34,727 nt of DNA from an uncultured Oscillospiraceae bacterium (GTDB lineage: Bacteria > Bacillota > Clostridia > Oscillospirales > Oscillospiraceae): positions 1 through 34,727 of the forward strand of contig CALWOF010000009.1 in NCBI GenBank assembly GCA_944382995.1. Direction: 5' to 3'. Position numbers and translations under genes: made by a program. Numbering within the stretch: the stretch's first letter is position 1; every line of letters begins with the position of its first letter. Shown here one piece after another: positions 14,683 to 23,265 of this stretch. Under the pieces are notes generated by a model. The model saw nothing but the letters and a program-made list of their open reading frames with translations, searched no databases and had not been told where the DNA came from.

Positions 14683-14712
14683 TGGACCGCTTGACAAAGC
14701 GGTCCATTTTTT
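14683..14712 (+). terminator. Riboswitch-controlled terminator
   Basis: Stem TGGACCGC/GCGGTCCA, loop TTGACAAA, then TTTTTT. It ends 79 bp before the substrate-binding protein gene; the expression platform of the lysine riboswitch. Confidence 0.85.
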
Positions 14713-14790
14713 GTCCTCCCGCCGCCAGCGGCGGACGGCGGCGAGGACCTGTGTTCGCCGCGGAATCTGTTTTGGAAGAGGTAGATCACA

Positions 14791-15699
14791 ATGAAGAGAA
14801 TGCTGAGCTTGCTGATGGCCCTGGCCATGATGCTGTCCCTGGCCGCCTGCGGCGGCGGGGACACCGCCCCCGAGGACGACGCCGCCGGTGAGACCGCCGG
14901 CGCCGAGACCCAGGAGCCCGCCGAGGGCGGCGCCTCCGGCGTGGAGGACGGCGTGCTGACCATCGCCATGGAGTGCGCCTACGCCCCCTACAACTGGACC
15001 CAGAGCGACGACTCCAACGGCGCCGTGCCCATCAAGGACTCCACCGAGTACGCCAACGGCTACGACGTGATGATGGCCAAGAAGATCTGCGAGGCCAACG
15101 GCTGGGAGCTGGAAGTGGTCCGCACCGACTGGGACTCCCTGGTGCCCGGCGTCCAGTCCGGCGTGTATGACGCGGTCATCGCCGGTCAGTCCATGACCGC
15201 CGACCGCATGGAGCAGGTGGACTTTGCCGGCCCCTACTACTACGCCTCCATCGTCTGCGTCACCAAGGCGGACAGCCCCTACGCCTCCGCCCAGGGCATC
15301 AGCGACCTCTCCGGCGGCACCTGCACCGCCCAGATCGCCACCATCTGGTATGACTCCATGCTGCCCCAGATCGAGGGCGCCCAGATCCAGACCGCCGCGG
15401 AGACCGCCCCCGCCATGCTGATGGCCCTGGAGACCGGCACCGTGGACTTCATCTGCACCGATATGCCCACCGCCATGGGCGCCGTGGCCGCCTATCCGGA
15501 CATGGTGATCCTGGACTTCACCGACTCCGACGACAACTTCGTGGCGGACGAGGGCGACATCAACATCGGCGTGTCCGTCATGAAGGGCAACACCGCGCTC
15601 AAGGACGCCATCGACAGCGTGCTCTCCTCCATGACCGTGGACGACTTCAACGCCATGATGGACGAGGCGATCGCCATCCAGCCCCTGAGCGAGGGCTGA
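14791..15699 (+). CDS. ABC transporter substrate-binding lipoprotein, probably lysine
   Basis: A 302-residue solute receptor anchored to the outer face of the membrane. The signal peptide MKRMLSLLMALAMMLSLAAC ends in a lipobox (LAAC, lipidated Cys20). A low-complexity Gly/Ala/Glu linker runs to about residue 50, then the family 3 substrate-binding fold (ECAYAPYNW, NGYDVMMAKKICE, WDSLVPGVQSGVYDAVIAG, DFAGPYYYA). AGAGG precedes the ATG. It is the first gene behind a lysine riboswitch, which points to lysine or a related cationic amino acid as ligand. The acidic surface is consistent but not proof. Followed by permease and ATPase genes. Confidence 0.92.
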   Translation: MKRMLSLLMALAMMLSLAACGGGDTAPEDDAAGETAGAETQEPAEGGASGVEDGVLTIAMECAYAPYNWTQSDDSNGAVPIKDSTEYANGYDVMMAKKICEANGWELEVVRTDWDSLVPGVQSGVYDAVIAGQSMTADRMEQVDFAGPYYYASIVCVTKADSPYASAQGISDLSGGTCTAQIATIWYDSMLPQIEGAQIQTAAETAPAMLMALETGTVDFICTDMPTAMGAVAAYPDMVILDFTDSDDNFVADEGDINIGVSVMKGNTALKDAIDSVLSSMTVDDFNAMMDEAIAIQPLSEG

Positions 15700-15724
15700 G
15701 AGACCACAGCCAGCATCCCCAGGA

Positions 15725-15748
15725 CCGGGGGCGGGCCGCCGCCCCCGG
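15725..15748 (+). other. Intercistronic GC hairpin
   Basis: A perfect 10-bp stem CCGGGGGCGG / CCGCCCCCGG with a 4-nt loop and no T-run. It lies between the binding-protein and permease genes. Such hairpins often stabilise the upstream message, so that receptor is made in excess over membrane parts; that role here is inferred. Confidence 0.5.
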
Positions 15749-15837
15749 CCGGGGCCTGTCGGAGGGCGGGCCGGTCCCCGGCCCCTCCTCCGATGTGCCT
15801 CACACATATTTTATTTTAGAGAAGGGAGCTCTCCCCT

Positions 15838-16725
15838 ATGGAACGATTCGCACAGCTGGGCGCCGACATCGTCAAGCTCTGGGCGCAATGCGGCGGCGAC
15901 TATCTCAGCGGCATCCAAAACACGATCATCCTGGCTCTGGTGGCCACGGCCATCGGCTGCATCATCGGCCTGATCTGCGGCATCCTCAACACCATCCCCT
16001 GCGCCAAGAACGACCCGCCCGTCAAGCGCTTCTTCGTCAAGCTGATCCGGGTGATCGTCCGGATCTACGTGGAGGTGTTCCGGGGCACGCCCATGATGCT
16101 TCAGGCGGTGTTCATCTACTACGGCCTGCCCTACTTCACAGGCAACGCGGTCCAGTGGCCCAGCGTGTGGGCGGCGGCCATCCTGGTGGTGTCCGTCAAC
16201 ACCGGCGCCTATATGGCCGAGTCCGTCCGGGGCGGCATCATCTCCATCGACCCCGGCCAGACCGAGGGTGCCAAGGCCATCGGCATGACCCATGTGCAGA
16301 CCATGACCAGCGTGATCCTGCCCCAGGCCATCCGCAACATCATGCCCCAGATCGGCAACAACTTCATCATCAACATCAAGGACTCCTCGGTCATGTTCAT
16401 CATCTCCTTTACGGAGTTCTTCGCCGCCCACCGGGGAGCCGTGGGCGCCACCTACCTGTACTTCCCCTCCGCCACCATCGAGATGGCGGGCTACCTCACC
16501 ATGACGCTGATCGCCTCCTTCCTGCTGCGGCTGGTGGAGAAGCGGATGGACGGCAGCAGCGACTACGAGCTGGTCCAGGACGACGCCCTGACCATGACCG
16601 CCGGCACCTACAGCCATCCGGACCGGGGCACGCCCTTTGACGAGCGCAGCGCCGCCCTGGACGCGGAGGTCCGGGAGCGCAAGCGCCAGGAACTGAAATA
16701 CGGCAGACCCAAGGGGGATCGGTAA
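15838..16725 (+). CDS. Polar amino acid ABC transporter permease
   Basis: 295-residue membrane component of a HisM/GlnP-type importer. GAAGGGAG precedes the ATG. Membrane helices are visible at about 20-50 ([20 protein letters not shown]), 80-110, 115-135, and toward 215-235. The EAA loop that contacts the ATPase reads [20 protein letters not shown], and [11 protein letters not shown] is the family's periplasm-side signature. A hydrophilic tail of about 55 residues after the last helix ([15 protein letters not shown] onward) is longer than usual and of unknown use. Only one permease gene is present, so the channel is presumably a homodimer. The ATPase gene starts 1 bp after the stop. Confidence 0.92.
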   Translation: MERFAQLGADIVKLWAQCGGDYLSGIQNTIILALVATAIGCIIGLICGILNTIPCAKNDPPVKRFFVKLIRVIVRIYVEVFRGTPMMLQAVFIYYGLPYFTGNAVQWPSVWAAAILVVSVNTGAYMAESVRGGIISIDPGQTEGAKAIGMTHVQTMTSVILPQAIRNIMPQIGNNFIINIKDSSVMFIISFTEFFAAHRGAVGATYLYFPSATIEMAGYLTMTLIASFLLRLVEKRMDGSSDYELVQDDALTMTAGTYSHPDRGTPFDERSAALDAEVRERKRQELKYGRPKGDR

Positions 16726-16726
16726 C

Positions 16727-17467
16727 ATGAGCGAGACGATTTTACAGATCCGGCATCTGAGCAAGTCCTTCGGCGACCACGAGGTGCTGCGGGACATCGA
16801 CTTCACCGTGGCCAAGGGGGACGTGACCAGCATCATCGGCGCCTCCGGCTCCGGCAAGAGCACCCTGCTGCGGTGCATCAACCTGCTGGAGACCCCCACC
16901 AGCGGCGAGATCCTCTACCACGGCCAGTCCGTCACCGGGGCCGGCGTCAACGCGCCGGAGTACCGGTCTCACGTGGGCATGGTGTTCCAGTCCTTCAACC
17001 TGTTCAACAATATGACGGTGCTGGACAACTGCATGGTAGGCCAGATCAAGGTGCTGAAAAAGGACCGGGAGACCGCCCGCCGGCGGGCCATGGAGTATCT
17101 GGAGAAGGTGGGCATGGCCCCCTACATCCACGCCAAGCCCCGGCAGCTCTCCGGCGGCCAGAAGCAGCGGGTGGCCATTGCCCGGGCCCTGGCCATGGAC
17201 CCGGAGGTGCTGCTGTTCGACGAGCCCACCTCCGCCCTGGATCCAGAAATGGTGGGTGAGGTACTCTCTGTCATGCAGGCCCTGGCCCAGGAGGGCATGA
17301 CCATGCTGGTGGTGACCCACGAGATGGCCTTCGCCCGGGATGTCTCCACCCACGTGGTCTACATGAACCAGGGCGTCATCTGTGAGGAGGGAACGCCGGA
17401 GGCGGTCTTCGGCGATCCCCAGCGGCAGGAGACGCGGGACTTCCTCTCCCGGTTCCGCAGGAGCTGA
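16727..17467 (+). CDS. Polar amino acid ABC transporter ATP-binding protein
   Basis: A 246-residue ATPase of the GlnQ/HisP class that powers the importer. Walker [10 protein letters not shown] (about 36-44), Q-loop VFQSFNLF, signature LSGGQKQR, Walker [15 protein letters not shown], switch His in VVTHEM. It starts one base after the permease stop, so the two are co-translated. A good intrinsic terminator follows 16 bp after its stop, closing the riboswitch-led operon. Confidence 0.95.
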   Translation: MSETILQIRHLSKSFGDHEVLRDIDFTVAKGDVTSIIGASGSGKSTLLRCINLLETPTSGEILYHGQSVTGAGVNAPEYRSHVGMVFQSFNLFNNMTVLDNCMVGQIKVLKKDRETARRRAMEYLEKVGMAPYIHAKPRQLSGGQKQRVAIARALAMDPEVLLFDEPTSALDPEMVGEVLSVMQALAQEGMTMLVVTHEMAFARDVSTHVVYMNQGVICEEGTPEAVFGDPQRQETRDFLSRFRRS

Positions 17468-17483
17468 CCCGCATACGACCCGG

Positions 17484-17513
17484 ATCCCGGAGGCGATGCC
17501 TCCGGGATTTTTT
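17484..17513 (+). terminator. Terminator of ABC transporter operon
   Basis: 11-bp perfect stem ATCCCGGAGGC / GCCTCCGGGAT with a 3-nt loop, followed by a T-run. Confidence 0.9.
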
Positions 17514-17545
17514 CCGGACGCCGCCATATTTTGTTGCATTTGCCA

Positions 17546-17575
17546 TTGGTCCTTGTGGTGAAATGCGGTTACAAT
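17546..17575 (+). promoter_or_regulatory. Possible promoter of nrdG
   Basis: TACAAT at 17570-17575 is a good -10. TTGGTC (17546-17551) is a weak -35 with an 18-bp spacer. The nrdG start is about 38 bp downstream. Confidence 0.4.
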
Positions 17576-17612
17576 AACAACATCTTGAGGGGTCATGGAG
17601 GAGTGAGGGGCC

Positions 17613-18308
17613 ATGCACATTCACGGACTGCAGAAGCTGGCAATGGTGGACTATCCCGGAAAGCTGGCCGCCACGGTGTTCACCGGCGGCTGTGACCTGC
17701 GCTGCCCCTTCTGCCACAACGCCCTGCTGGTGACCCGGCTGGCGGAGTCTCCGGAGCTTCCGGAGGGAGAGGTGCTGGATTTCCTCTCCTCCCGGCGGGG
17801 GCTTCTGGACGGGGTGGTGCTCTCCGGCGGGGAGCCGATGCTCCAGCCGGATGCGGCTGGATTCCTGCGGAAGATCCGGGATATGGGGTTTGCGGTGAAG
17901 CTGGACACCAACGGCACCCATCCGGACCGTCTGGCGGCCATTCTGGAGCAGGGCCTGGCGGATTACGTGGCCATGGACATCAAGAACCGGCGGGAAAAAT
18001 ACGCCGAGACCGTGGGCGTGCCGGGCTTTGACACCGCCCCGGTGGAGGAGAGCGTGCGGCTGCTGGAGCGCAGCGGCGTGGACCACGAGTTCCGCACCAC
18101 CCTGGTGCGGGAGCTCCACACGGCAGAGGACCTGGACGCCATCGCCCTCTGGCTGAGCGGGGCGCCCAGATATTTCCTCCAGAACTTTGTGGACTCCGGA
18201 AATCTCATCGGCCGGGGATATCACAGCTTTACAGCTGAGGAACTGCATGGCTTTGCGGAGCGGGTCCGCCCCTTCTTCGGCGCTGTGGAGCTGCGGGGCG
18301 TCAACTAG
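17613..18308 (+). CDS. nrdG: Anaerobic ribonucleoside-triphosphate reductase activating protein (radical SAM)
   Basis: A 231-residue radical SAM enzyme that installs the glycyl radical on NrdD under anaerobic conditions. ATG 17613 has GGAGTGAGGGG just upstream. The cluster motif CDLRCPFCHN (C-x3-C-x2-C, about residues 28-35) and the SAM-binding GGEP in VLSGGEPMLQ are intact, as are the LDTNGTHP and MDIKN strands. The N-terminus (LQKLAMVDYPGKLAATVF) is that of the subgroup often annotated as NrdG or pyruvate-formate-lyase-activase-like; the downstream nrdD makes the NrdD partnership likely. An NrdR-like box overlaps the stop codon. The gap to nrdD is 182 bp, and nrdD has its own promoter. Confidence 0.9.
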   Translation: MHIHGLQKLAMVDYPGKLAATVFTGGCDLRCPFCHNALLVTRLAESPELPEGEVLDFLSSRRGLLDGVVLSGGEPMLQPDAAGFLRKIRDMGFAVKLDTNGTHPDRLAAILEQGLADYVAMDIKNRREKYAETVGVPGFDTAPVEESVRLLERSGVDHEFRTTLVRELHTAEDLDAIALWLSGAPRYFLQNFVDSGNLIGRGYHSFTAEELHGFAERVRPFFGAVELRGVN

Positions 18309-18356
18309 ATATTGAAAAATTTCAGCGTTTTCTACGAAAAGCATCACAAGATATAG
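18305..18356 (+). promoter_or_regulatory. Pair of NrdR-box-like sites upstream of nrdD
   Basis: CTAGATATTG (18305-18314) and CAAGATATAG (18347-18356) each match 9 of 10 of the NrdR core CWATATATWG, with the same G substitution. They are 42 bp apart, four helical turns, so both face the same side. The second ends 13 bp before the -35 of nrdD. Repression by NrdR at high dATP is the expected role. Confidence 0.6.
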
Positions 18357-18369
18357 TGGTTCTTCTAAT

Positions 18370-18397
18370 TGACTTTGTCCCCGGACGTGGTAGAATG
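18370..18397 (+). promoter_or_regulatory. nrdD promoter
   Basis: TTGACT (18370-18375), 16-bp spacer, TAGAAT (18392-18397), giving a leader of about 85 nt. Confidence 0.65.
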
Positions 18398-18490
18398 TTT
18401 TTCATGGGGCGCAGACGGCGCCCGTTCGTATGTCTGTTCACAGATGGATTCTGAATTTGAAATATTTGAAATAGAGAAAGCAGGGAGTTT

Positions 18491-20881
18491 ATGTATCAGG
18501 TCGTGAAACGGGATGGCAAGATCGCATCCTTTGACATCTCCAAGATCAGCACCGCCATCACCAAGGCCTTTGAGGCCACCCACAAGGAGTACAACGCCGA
18601 CATCATCGATCTTCTGGCTCTGAAGGTCACGGCAAACTATCAGGAAAAGATCCGCGACGGCAAGATCACCGTGGAGGAGATCCAGGACAGCGTGGAGGAC
18701 ATCCTCAGCCAGGCGGGCTATGCCGACGTGGCCAAGGCCTATATCCTCTACCGCAAGCAGCGGGAGAAGATCCGCAACCTGAACTCCACCATGCTGGACT
18801 ACAAGGAGCTGGTGGACAACTACCTGCACATCAACGACTGGCGGGTGAAGGAGAACTCCACCGTCACCTACTCCGTGGGCGGACTGATCCTGTCCAACTC
18901 CGGCGCCATCACCGCCAACTACTGGCTCAGCGAGATCTATGACGACGAGATCGCCCAGGCCCACAAGAGCGGCGCCATCCATCTCCACGACCTCAGCATG
19001 CTGACCGGCTACTGCGCCGGCTGGAGCTTGAAGCAGTTGATCCAGCAGGGGCTCGGCATCCCCGGCAAGATCACCTCCACCCCCGCCAGCCACCTGTCCA
19101 CCCTCTGCAACCAGATGGTGAACTTCTTAGGCATCATGCAGAACGAGTGGGCCGGTGCCCAGGCGTTCAGCTCCTTTGACACCTATCTGGCTCCCTTCGT
19201 CAAGGTGGACAACCTGACCCAGAAGGAGGTCAAGCAGTGCATCCAGTCCTTCGTGTTCGGCGTCAACACCCCCAGCCGCTGGGGCACCCAGGCCCCCTTC
19301 TCCAACATCACGCTGGACTGGACCGTGCCCCGTGACCTGGAGAACCTGCCGGCCATCGTGGGCGGCAAGGAGATGGATTTCACCTACGGCGACTGCAAGA
19401 AGGAAATGGACATGGTGAACAAGGCGTTCATCGAGATCATGACCGAGGGCGACGCCGACGGCCGCGGCTTCCAGTACCCCATCCCCACCTACTCCATCAC
19501 CCGGGACTTTGACTGGTCCGACACGGAGAACAACCGGCTCCTGTTCGAGATGACCGCCAAGTACGGCACCCCCTACTTCTCCAACTACATCAACTCCGAC
19601 ATGGAGCCCAGCGATGTGCGCAGCATGTGCTGCCGTCTGCGCCTGGATCTGCGGGAGCTGCGGAAGAAGTCCGGCGGCTACTTCGGCTCCGGCGAGTCCA
19701 CCGGAAGCGTGGGCGTGGTCACCATCAACCTGCCCCGGATCGCCTACCTCAGCGCCACGCCGGAGGAGTTCTACGAGCGGCTGGACCACATGATGGACAT
19801 TGCCGCCCGGAGCCTGAAGACCAAGCGCACCGTCATCACCAAGCTGATGGACGCGGGCCTGTACCCCTACACCAAATACTATCTGGGCTCCTTTGACAAC
19901 CACTTCTCCACCATCGGCCTCATCGGCATGAACGAGGTGGGCCTGAACGCCAAGTGGCTCCGGAAGGACCTGACCCATCCCGAGACCCAGCAGTTCGCGA
20001 AGGACGTGCTCAACCACATGCGGGAGCGGCTGAAGGACTATCAGGAGCAGTACGGCGACCTCTACAACCTGGAGGCCACCCCCGCCGAGTCCACCACCTA
20101 CCGGCTGGCCAAGCACGACGTGGAGCTGTATCCCGACATCATCACCGCCGCCAAGAAGCCCGGTGACACCCCCTACTACACCAACTCCTCTCACCTGCCG
20201 GTGGGCTACACCAACGACATCTTCGAGGCCCTGGCCATCCAGGACGACCTGCAGACCCTGTACACCTCCGGCACGGTGTTCCACGCCTTCCTGGGCGAGA
20301 AGCTGCCGGACTGGCAGGCCGCCGCCAATCTGGTGCGGAAGATCGCGGAGAACTTCAAGCTCCCCTACTACACCATGTCTCCCACTTACTCCATCTGCCC
20401 GGACCACGGGTATCTGTCCGGTGAGCACTTCTCCTGCCCCAAGTGCGGAAAGACCTGCGAGGTCTGGAGCCGCATCACCGGCTACTACCGCCCCGTCCAG
20501 AACTGGAACGACGGCAAGGTACAGGAGTTCAAGGACCGGCAGGAGTATGAGGTGGAGAACTCCCGCCTGGAGGGCCGCCGTCTCTGCGACCGAGAGCCCT
20601 CCGGCCAGGCGGACACGGTCGGCAACACCGCCCCGGCGGACGGAGCGGACGGGCTGTTCCTCTTCACCACCGCCACCTGCCCCAACTGCGGCATCGCCAA
20701 GCGGGAGCTGGAAAAGGCCGGCCTCCGCTACCAGGTGATGGACGTGAACGAGCACCGGGATCTGGTGGATCAGTACGGCATCCAGCAGGCACCCACCCTG
20801 ATCGTCCGCCACGGCGGCGAGGTGGAAAAGCTGGTAAACGCCTCTGTCATCAAGAAGTTCGCCATGTCTCAGAACGCCTGA
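18491..20881 (+). CDS. nrdD: Anaerobic (class III) ribonucleotide reductase with C-terminal glutaredoxin-like domain
   Basis: 796 residues; makes deoxyribonucleoside triphosphates without oxygen, using a glycyl radical. An N-terminal ATP-cone (about 1-95, VVKRDGKIASFDISKI) gives allosteric control. The catalytic barrel follows (SVGGLILSNSGAITANYW, SMCCRLRLDLREL with a likely active-site Cys, GSVGVVTINLPRIAYL). A zinc site is formed by C636, C649, C652 and C656, and the glycyl-radical loop is RITGYYRPVQNWNDG with Gly664. After about 710 an extra domain is fused: LFLFTTATCPNCGIAKRELE, with C730-P-N-C733 as redox pair, plus QAPTLIV, typical of glutaredoxin/NrdH folds. It may deliver electrons in cis. 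A thioredoxin-reductase-like gene follows. Confidence 0.95.
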   Translation: MYQVVKRDGKIASFDISKISTAITKAFEATHKEYNADIIDLLALKVTANYQEKIRDGKITVEEIQDSVEDILSQAGYADVAKAYILYRKQREKIRNLNSTMLDYKELVDNYLHINDWRVKENSTVTYSVGGLILSNSGAITANYWLSEIYDDEIAQAHKSGAIHLHDLSMLTGYCAGWSLKQLIQQGLGIPGKITSTPASHLSTLCNQMVNFLGIMQNEWAGAQAFSSFDTYLAPFVKVDNLTQKEVKQCIQSFVFGVNTPSRWGTQAPFSNITLDWTVPRDLENLPAIVGGKEMDFTYGDCKKEMDMVNKAFIEIMTEGDADGRGFQYPIPTYSITRDFDWSDTENNRLLFEMTAKYGTPYFSNYINSDMEPSDVRSMCCRLRLDLRELRKKSGGYFGSGESTGSVGVVTINLPRIAYLSATPEEFYERLDHMMDIAARSLKTKRTVITKLMDAGLYPYTKYYLGSFDNHFSTIGLIGMNEVGLNAKWLRKDLTHPETQQFAKDVLNHMRERLKDYQEQYGDLYNLEATPAESTTYRLAKHDVELYPDIITAAKKPGDTPYYTNSSHLPVGYTNDIFEALAIQDDLQTLYTSGTVFHAFLGEKLPDWQAAANLVRKIAENFKLPYYTMSPTYSICPDHGYLSGEHFSCPKCGKTCEVWSRITGYYRPVQNWNDGKVQEFKDRQEYEVENSRLEGRRLCDREPSGQADTVGNTAPADGADGLFLFTTATCPNCGIAKRELEKAGLRYQVMDVNEHRDLVDQYGIQQAPTLIVRHGGEVEKLVNASVIKKFAMSQNA

Positions 20882-20906
20882 GCGCGGTCCTGAACAGCAG
20901 ACAGGC

Positions 20907-20935
20907 AAAAAGGAGGGACTCCGTCCCTCCTTTTT
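20907..20935 (+). terminator. nrdD terminator
   Basis: Perfect 12-bp stem AAAAAGGAGGGA / TCCCTCCTTTTT with a 5-nt loop, ending in a T-run, 26 bp past the nrdD stop. Confidence 0.9.
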
Positions 20936-20942
20936 CCGGCTG

Positions 20943-20962
20943 GGCGAAAATATATTTTCGCC
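20943..20962. repeat. Perfect 20-bp palindrome
   Basis: GGCGAAAATATATTTTCGCC is an uninterrupted palindrome just past the nrdD terminator. It is followed by looser inverted pieces (TTTTTCAG...CTGAAAAA, about 20971-21005). It could be an operator or part of a repeat element. The rest of the gap to 21160 holds no gene. Confidence 0.5.
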
Positions 20963-21160
20963 AAGCTGCATGCGTTTTTCAGCGCTCTGAAAAGCTCTGA
21001 AAAATAGTCGGTCGAATACGAAAGGCCAAAGCCGCCCTCTCTTTCCGCGCCTGCGGGCGCAGCCTTTCGCAGCGATCCTCCTTCCCGTTTTCCCGGATCT
21101 CCGGGTTTTTGACAGTCTGTTTTATCCCGTGCTTCAGTCCATACAAGGGAGGTCATCACC

Positions 21161-22081
21161 ATGGGACCCTATTTTGACATCGTCATCGTGGGCGGCGGGC
21201 CGGCGGGGCTCACCGCCGCCGTCTATGCCCGCCGGGCGGGGCGGTCGGTGCTGCTGCTGGAGAGGGAGAGCTTCGGTGGGCAGATCGCCTCCTCCCCCAA
21301 GGTGGAGAATTTCCCGGGGTTCTCCGCCATCTCCGGCGCGGAGCTCTCGGACCGGCTCTACAGCCAGGCGGAGGCCCTGGGTGCTCAGATCGAGCTGGAG
21401 GAGGTCCAGTCCCTCCAGCCGGGCACTCCTCACACCGTCACCACGGACTACGGCGTCTACCGGGCCGGCGCGGTGATCCTGGCCACCGGGATGCAGCACC
21501 GCTCCCTGGGTCTGCCGGGGGAGGACCGCCTCGCCGGCGTCTCCTTCTGCGCAGTGTGTGACGGCGCCTTTTACGCCGGCCAGGATACGGCGGTGGCGGG
21601 CGGCGGCAACACCGCCTTCCAGGATGCGCTGTATCTGGCGGACATCTGCCGCCATGTGACCCTGCTCCACCGGCGGGAGGAGTTCCGGGCGGACCCCGTT
21701 CTGGTGGAGGAGGCCCGGGGCCGGTCCAATATCACCCTTCTGCCCTCCACCGTGGTGACGGCACTGGAGGGGACCGACCGCCTCACCGGGCTGGTCCTGA
21801 AGAACACCGCCACCGGCGAGGTCTCCCGCCTGCCGGTCTCCGCGCTCTTTGAGGCGGTCGGCCAGCAGCCGGAGACCCGTGTGGCCGCCGCTCTGTTCTC
21901 GCTGGACCCGGCGGGCTTCCTCCCCGCCGGCGAGGACTGCCTGACCTCCATCCCCGGTCTCTTTGCCGCCGGGGACTGCCGGACCAAGGCCGTCCGCCAG
22001 CTGACCACCGCCTGTGCCGACGGCGCAGCGGCGGCCCTGGCCGCCTGCCAGTTCTGCCGGGAACTGGAGCGGCGGACGTGA
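21161..22081 (+). CDS. Thioredoxin reductase-like FAD/NAD(P)H oxidoreductase
   Basis: A 306-residue flavoprotein of the TrxB family. GGGAGG lies upstream of ATG 21161. FAD-binding VIVGGGPAGLTAA is at the N-terminus. The redox-active pair is CAVC (C130, C133; the usual form is CATC). The NAD(P)H loop reads AGGGNTAFQDALYL, where many family members have GGGNSA, and FAAGDCRTKAVRQLTTACAD is the FAD end. It passes electrons from NAD(P)H to a thioredoxin-like partner. Its place right behind nrdD, whose C-terminus carries a CPNC domain, suggests that domain or a thioredoxin as partner (inference). Nicotinamide preference cannot be read safely; the HRRxxFRA motif (HRREEFRAD) is compatible with NADPH. 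Confidence 0.9.
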   Translation: MGPYFDIVIVGGGPAGLTAAVYARRAGRSVLLLERESFGGQIASSPKVENFPGFSAISGAELSDRLYSQAEALGAQIELEEVQSLQPGTPHTVTTDYGVYRAGAVILATGMQHRSLGLPGEDRLAGVSFCAVCDGAFYAGQDTAVAGGGNTAFQDALYLADICRHVTLLHRREEFRADPVLVEEARGRSNITLLPSTVVTALEGTDRLTGLVLKNTATGEVSRLPVSALFEAVGQQPETRVAAALFSLDPAGFLPAGEDCLTSIPGLFAAGDCRTKAVRQLTTACADGAAAALAACQFCRELERRT

Positions 22082-22101
22082 TCCGCTCCCCCTGTACAGT
22101 G

Positions 22102-22137
22102 AGATCCCCGAACTCCCAGGAGTTCGGGGATCTTTTC
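22102..22137. terminator. Terminator between convergent genes
   Basis: 15-bp perfect inverted repeat AGATCCCCGAACTCC / GGAGTTCGGGGATCT with T-run on the plus strand (TTTT). It probably ends the thioredoxin-reductase transcript and may also serve the convergent dehydrogenase gene. Confidence 0.85.
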
Positions 22138-22156
22138 TGTGCTTGGGGAGGTGCCG

Positions 22157-23152
22157 TCACAGGCCGTTGACGATGTTGTCGGGCCGTTCCCCCGCTGCGA
22201 TCCGCTCCGCGTTGCGCCACATGTGGGCGTGGGCCCGGCGGAAGGAGGCCTCGGTGATGCCGCCCAGGTGGGGGGCCAGGACCACCTTCTCCCGTACCTC
22301 CGGCGGCAGATCCACCAGCGGGTGGTCCGCCGGAACCGGCTCCGGCGCCAGCGTGTCAAGACCTGCGCCGGCGATGCGCCCCTCTGTCAGTGCCCGGCGG
22401 AGGGCAGCATTGTCCACCAGGTCTCCCCGGGCGGTGTTGATGAGGATGGCCGTGGGCTTCATCCGCGCCAGGAAGGCATCGTCCGCCATGTGCCAGGTCT
22501 CGTCGGTGACGGCGCAGTGGAGGCTGACGATGTCGCACGTCTCCGCCAGCTCCTCCAGCGGCAGATACGTCACGCCCAGGCGCCGCTCCTCCTCGGGAGA
22601 GCGGCGGTGCTTTGAACAGTAGTACAGCCCGCAGCCGAAGGGGCGCAGCCGCTCCGCCGCAGCCCGTCCGATGTCCCCCAGGCCCACCAGGCCCACCCTG
22701 CAGGCGGAGAGCTCGGTGATGCCCTCCACCATGCACCGTTCCTTCATCTCCATCTGGCGGCCGTCCCGCACCGCCCGGTCCCCCTCCAGGGCACGGCGCA
22801 GGACCATCAGCATCAGCATGATCGCCTGCTCCGCCACGGCGCCGGCGTTGCAGCCCTTGTTGTTGCAGACATAGATGCCCCGTTCCCGGGCGGCGGAGAG
22901 ATCGATCCGGTCGAAGGCCACGCCCTCCGAGTGGATCATGCGCAGCCGGGGAAGCCCCGCCATCAGGGCTGCGGACACCGGCGTGATGGCGTCCGCGAAC
23001 AGGACCTCCGCCTCGCCGCCGGCGGCTATGATCTGCGCCTCCGTGCTCTCCTTATCCAGAAACACCAGCTCCTGGCGGTCAATGAACTCCATGGGGGGAC
23101 GGTATCTCCCGTAGCGGGCCGCGGGGCCCAGGATCAGGATCTTCACAGGCAT
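22157..23152 (-). CDS. D-2-hydroxyacid dehydrogenase family protein
   Basis: A 331-residue NAD(P)-dependent oxidoreductase of the D-isomer 2-hydroxyacid dehydrogenase family. The start at 23152 (MPVKILILGPAARYGRY) is preceded by GGAGG/AAGGAGG; a start 18 bp further up would overlap the -10 box. The Rossmann motif is VGLVGLGDIGRAAAERL. The catalytic Arg/Glu/His positions fit LINTARGDLVDNAAL (Arg), the following Asp/Glu region, and APHLGGITEASF (His). The substrate is unknown; the family covers phosphoglycerate, glyoxylate, lactate and other acids. It is divergent from a GntR/UTRA regulator across a palindrome-rich region, which may sense a related sugar acid (inference). Confidence 0.88.
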   Translation of the reverse strand: MPVKILILGPAARYGRYRPPMEFIDRQELVFLDKESTEAQIIAAGGEAEVLFADAITPVSAALMAGLPRLRMIHSEGVAFDRIDLSAARERGIYVCNNKGCNAGAVAEQAIMLMLMVLRRALEGDRAVRDGRQMEMKERCMVEGITELSACRVGLVGLGDIGRAAAERLRPFGCGLYYCSKHRRSPEEERRLGVTYLPLEELAETCDIVSLHCAVTDETWHMADDAFLARMKPTAILINTARGDLVDNAALRRALTEGRIAGAGLDTLAPEPVPADHPLVDLPPEVREKVVLAPHLGGITEASFRRAHAHMWRNAERIAAGERPDNIVNGL

Positions 23153-23168
23153 GCCTCCTTTTTCCTCC

Positions 23169-23197
23169 ATTATAGACGCCGGAGCCCCGGTTGTCCA
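23169..23197 (-). promoter_or_regulatory. Promoter of hydroxyacid dehydrogenase
   Basis: Minus strand: TGGACA (23197-23192), 17-bp spacer, consensus TATAAT (23174-23169). The leader is very short, so the ribosome site is nearly at the 5' end. Confidence 0.75.
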
Positions 23198-23265
23198 TGG
23201 GGAGATCCGCCAGGCGGCCGCCGACGGCAGACTGGATAGACCGGGACAGTCCGGCAGGTTGGATT

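Noticed and set aside
19127-20971. A 614-codon minus-strand frame opposite nrdD
   Set aside because: NrdD is certain from its motifs; the antisense frame is a composition effect.
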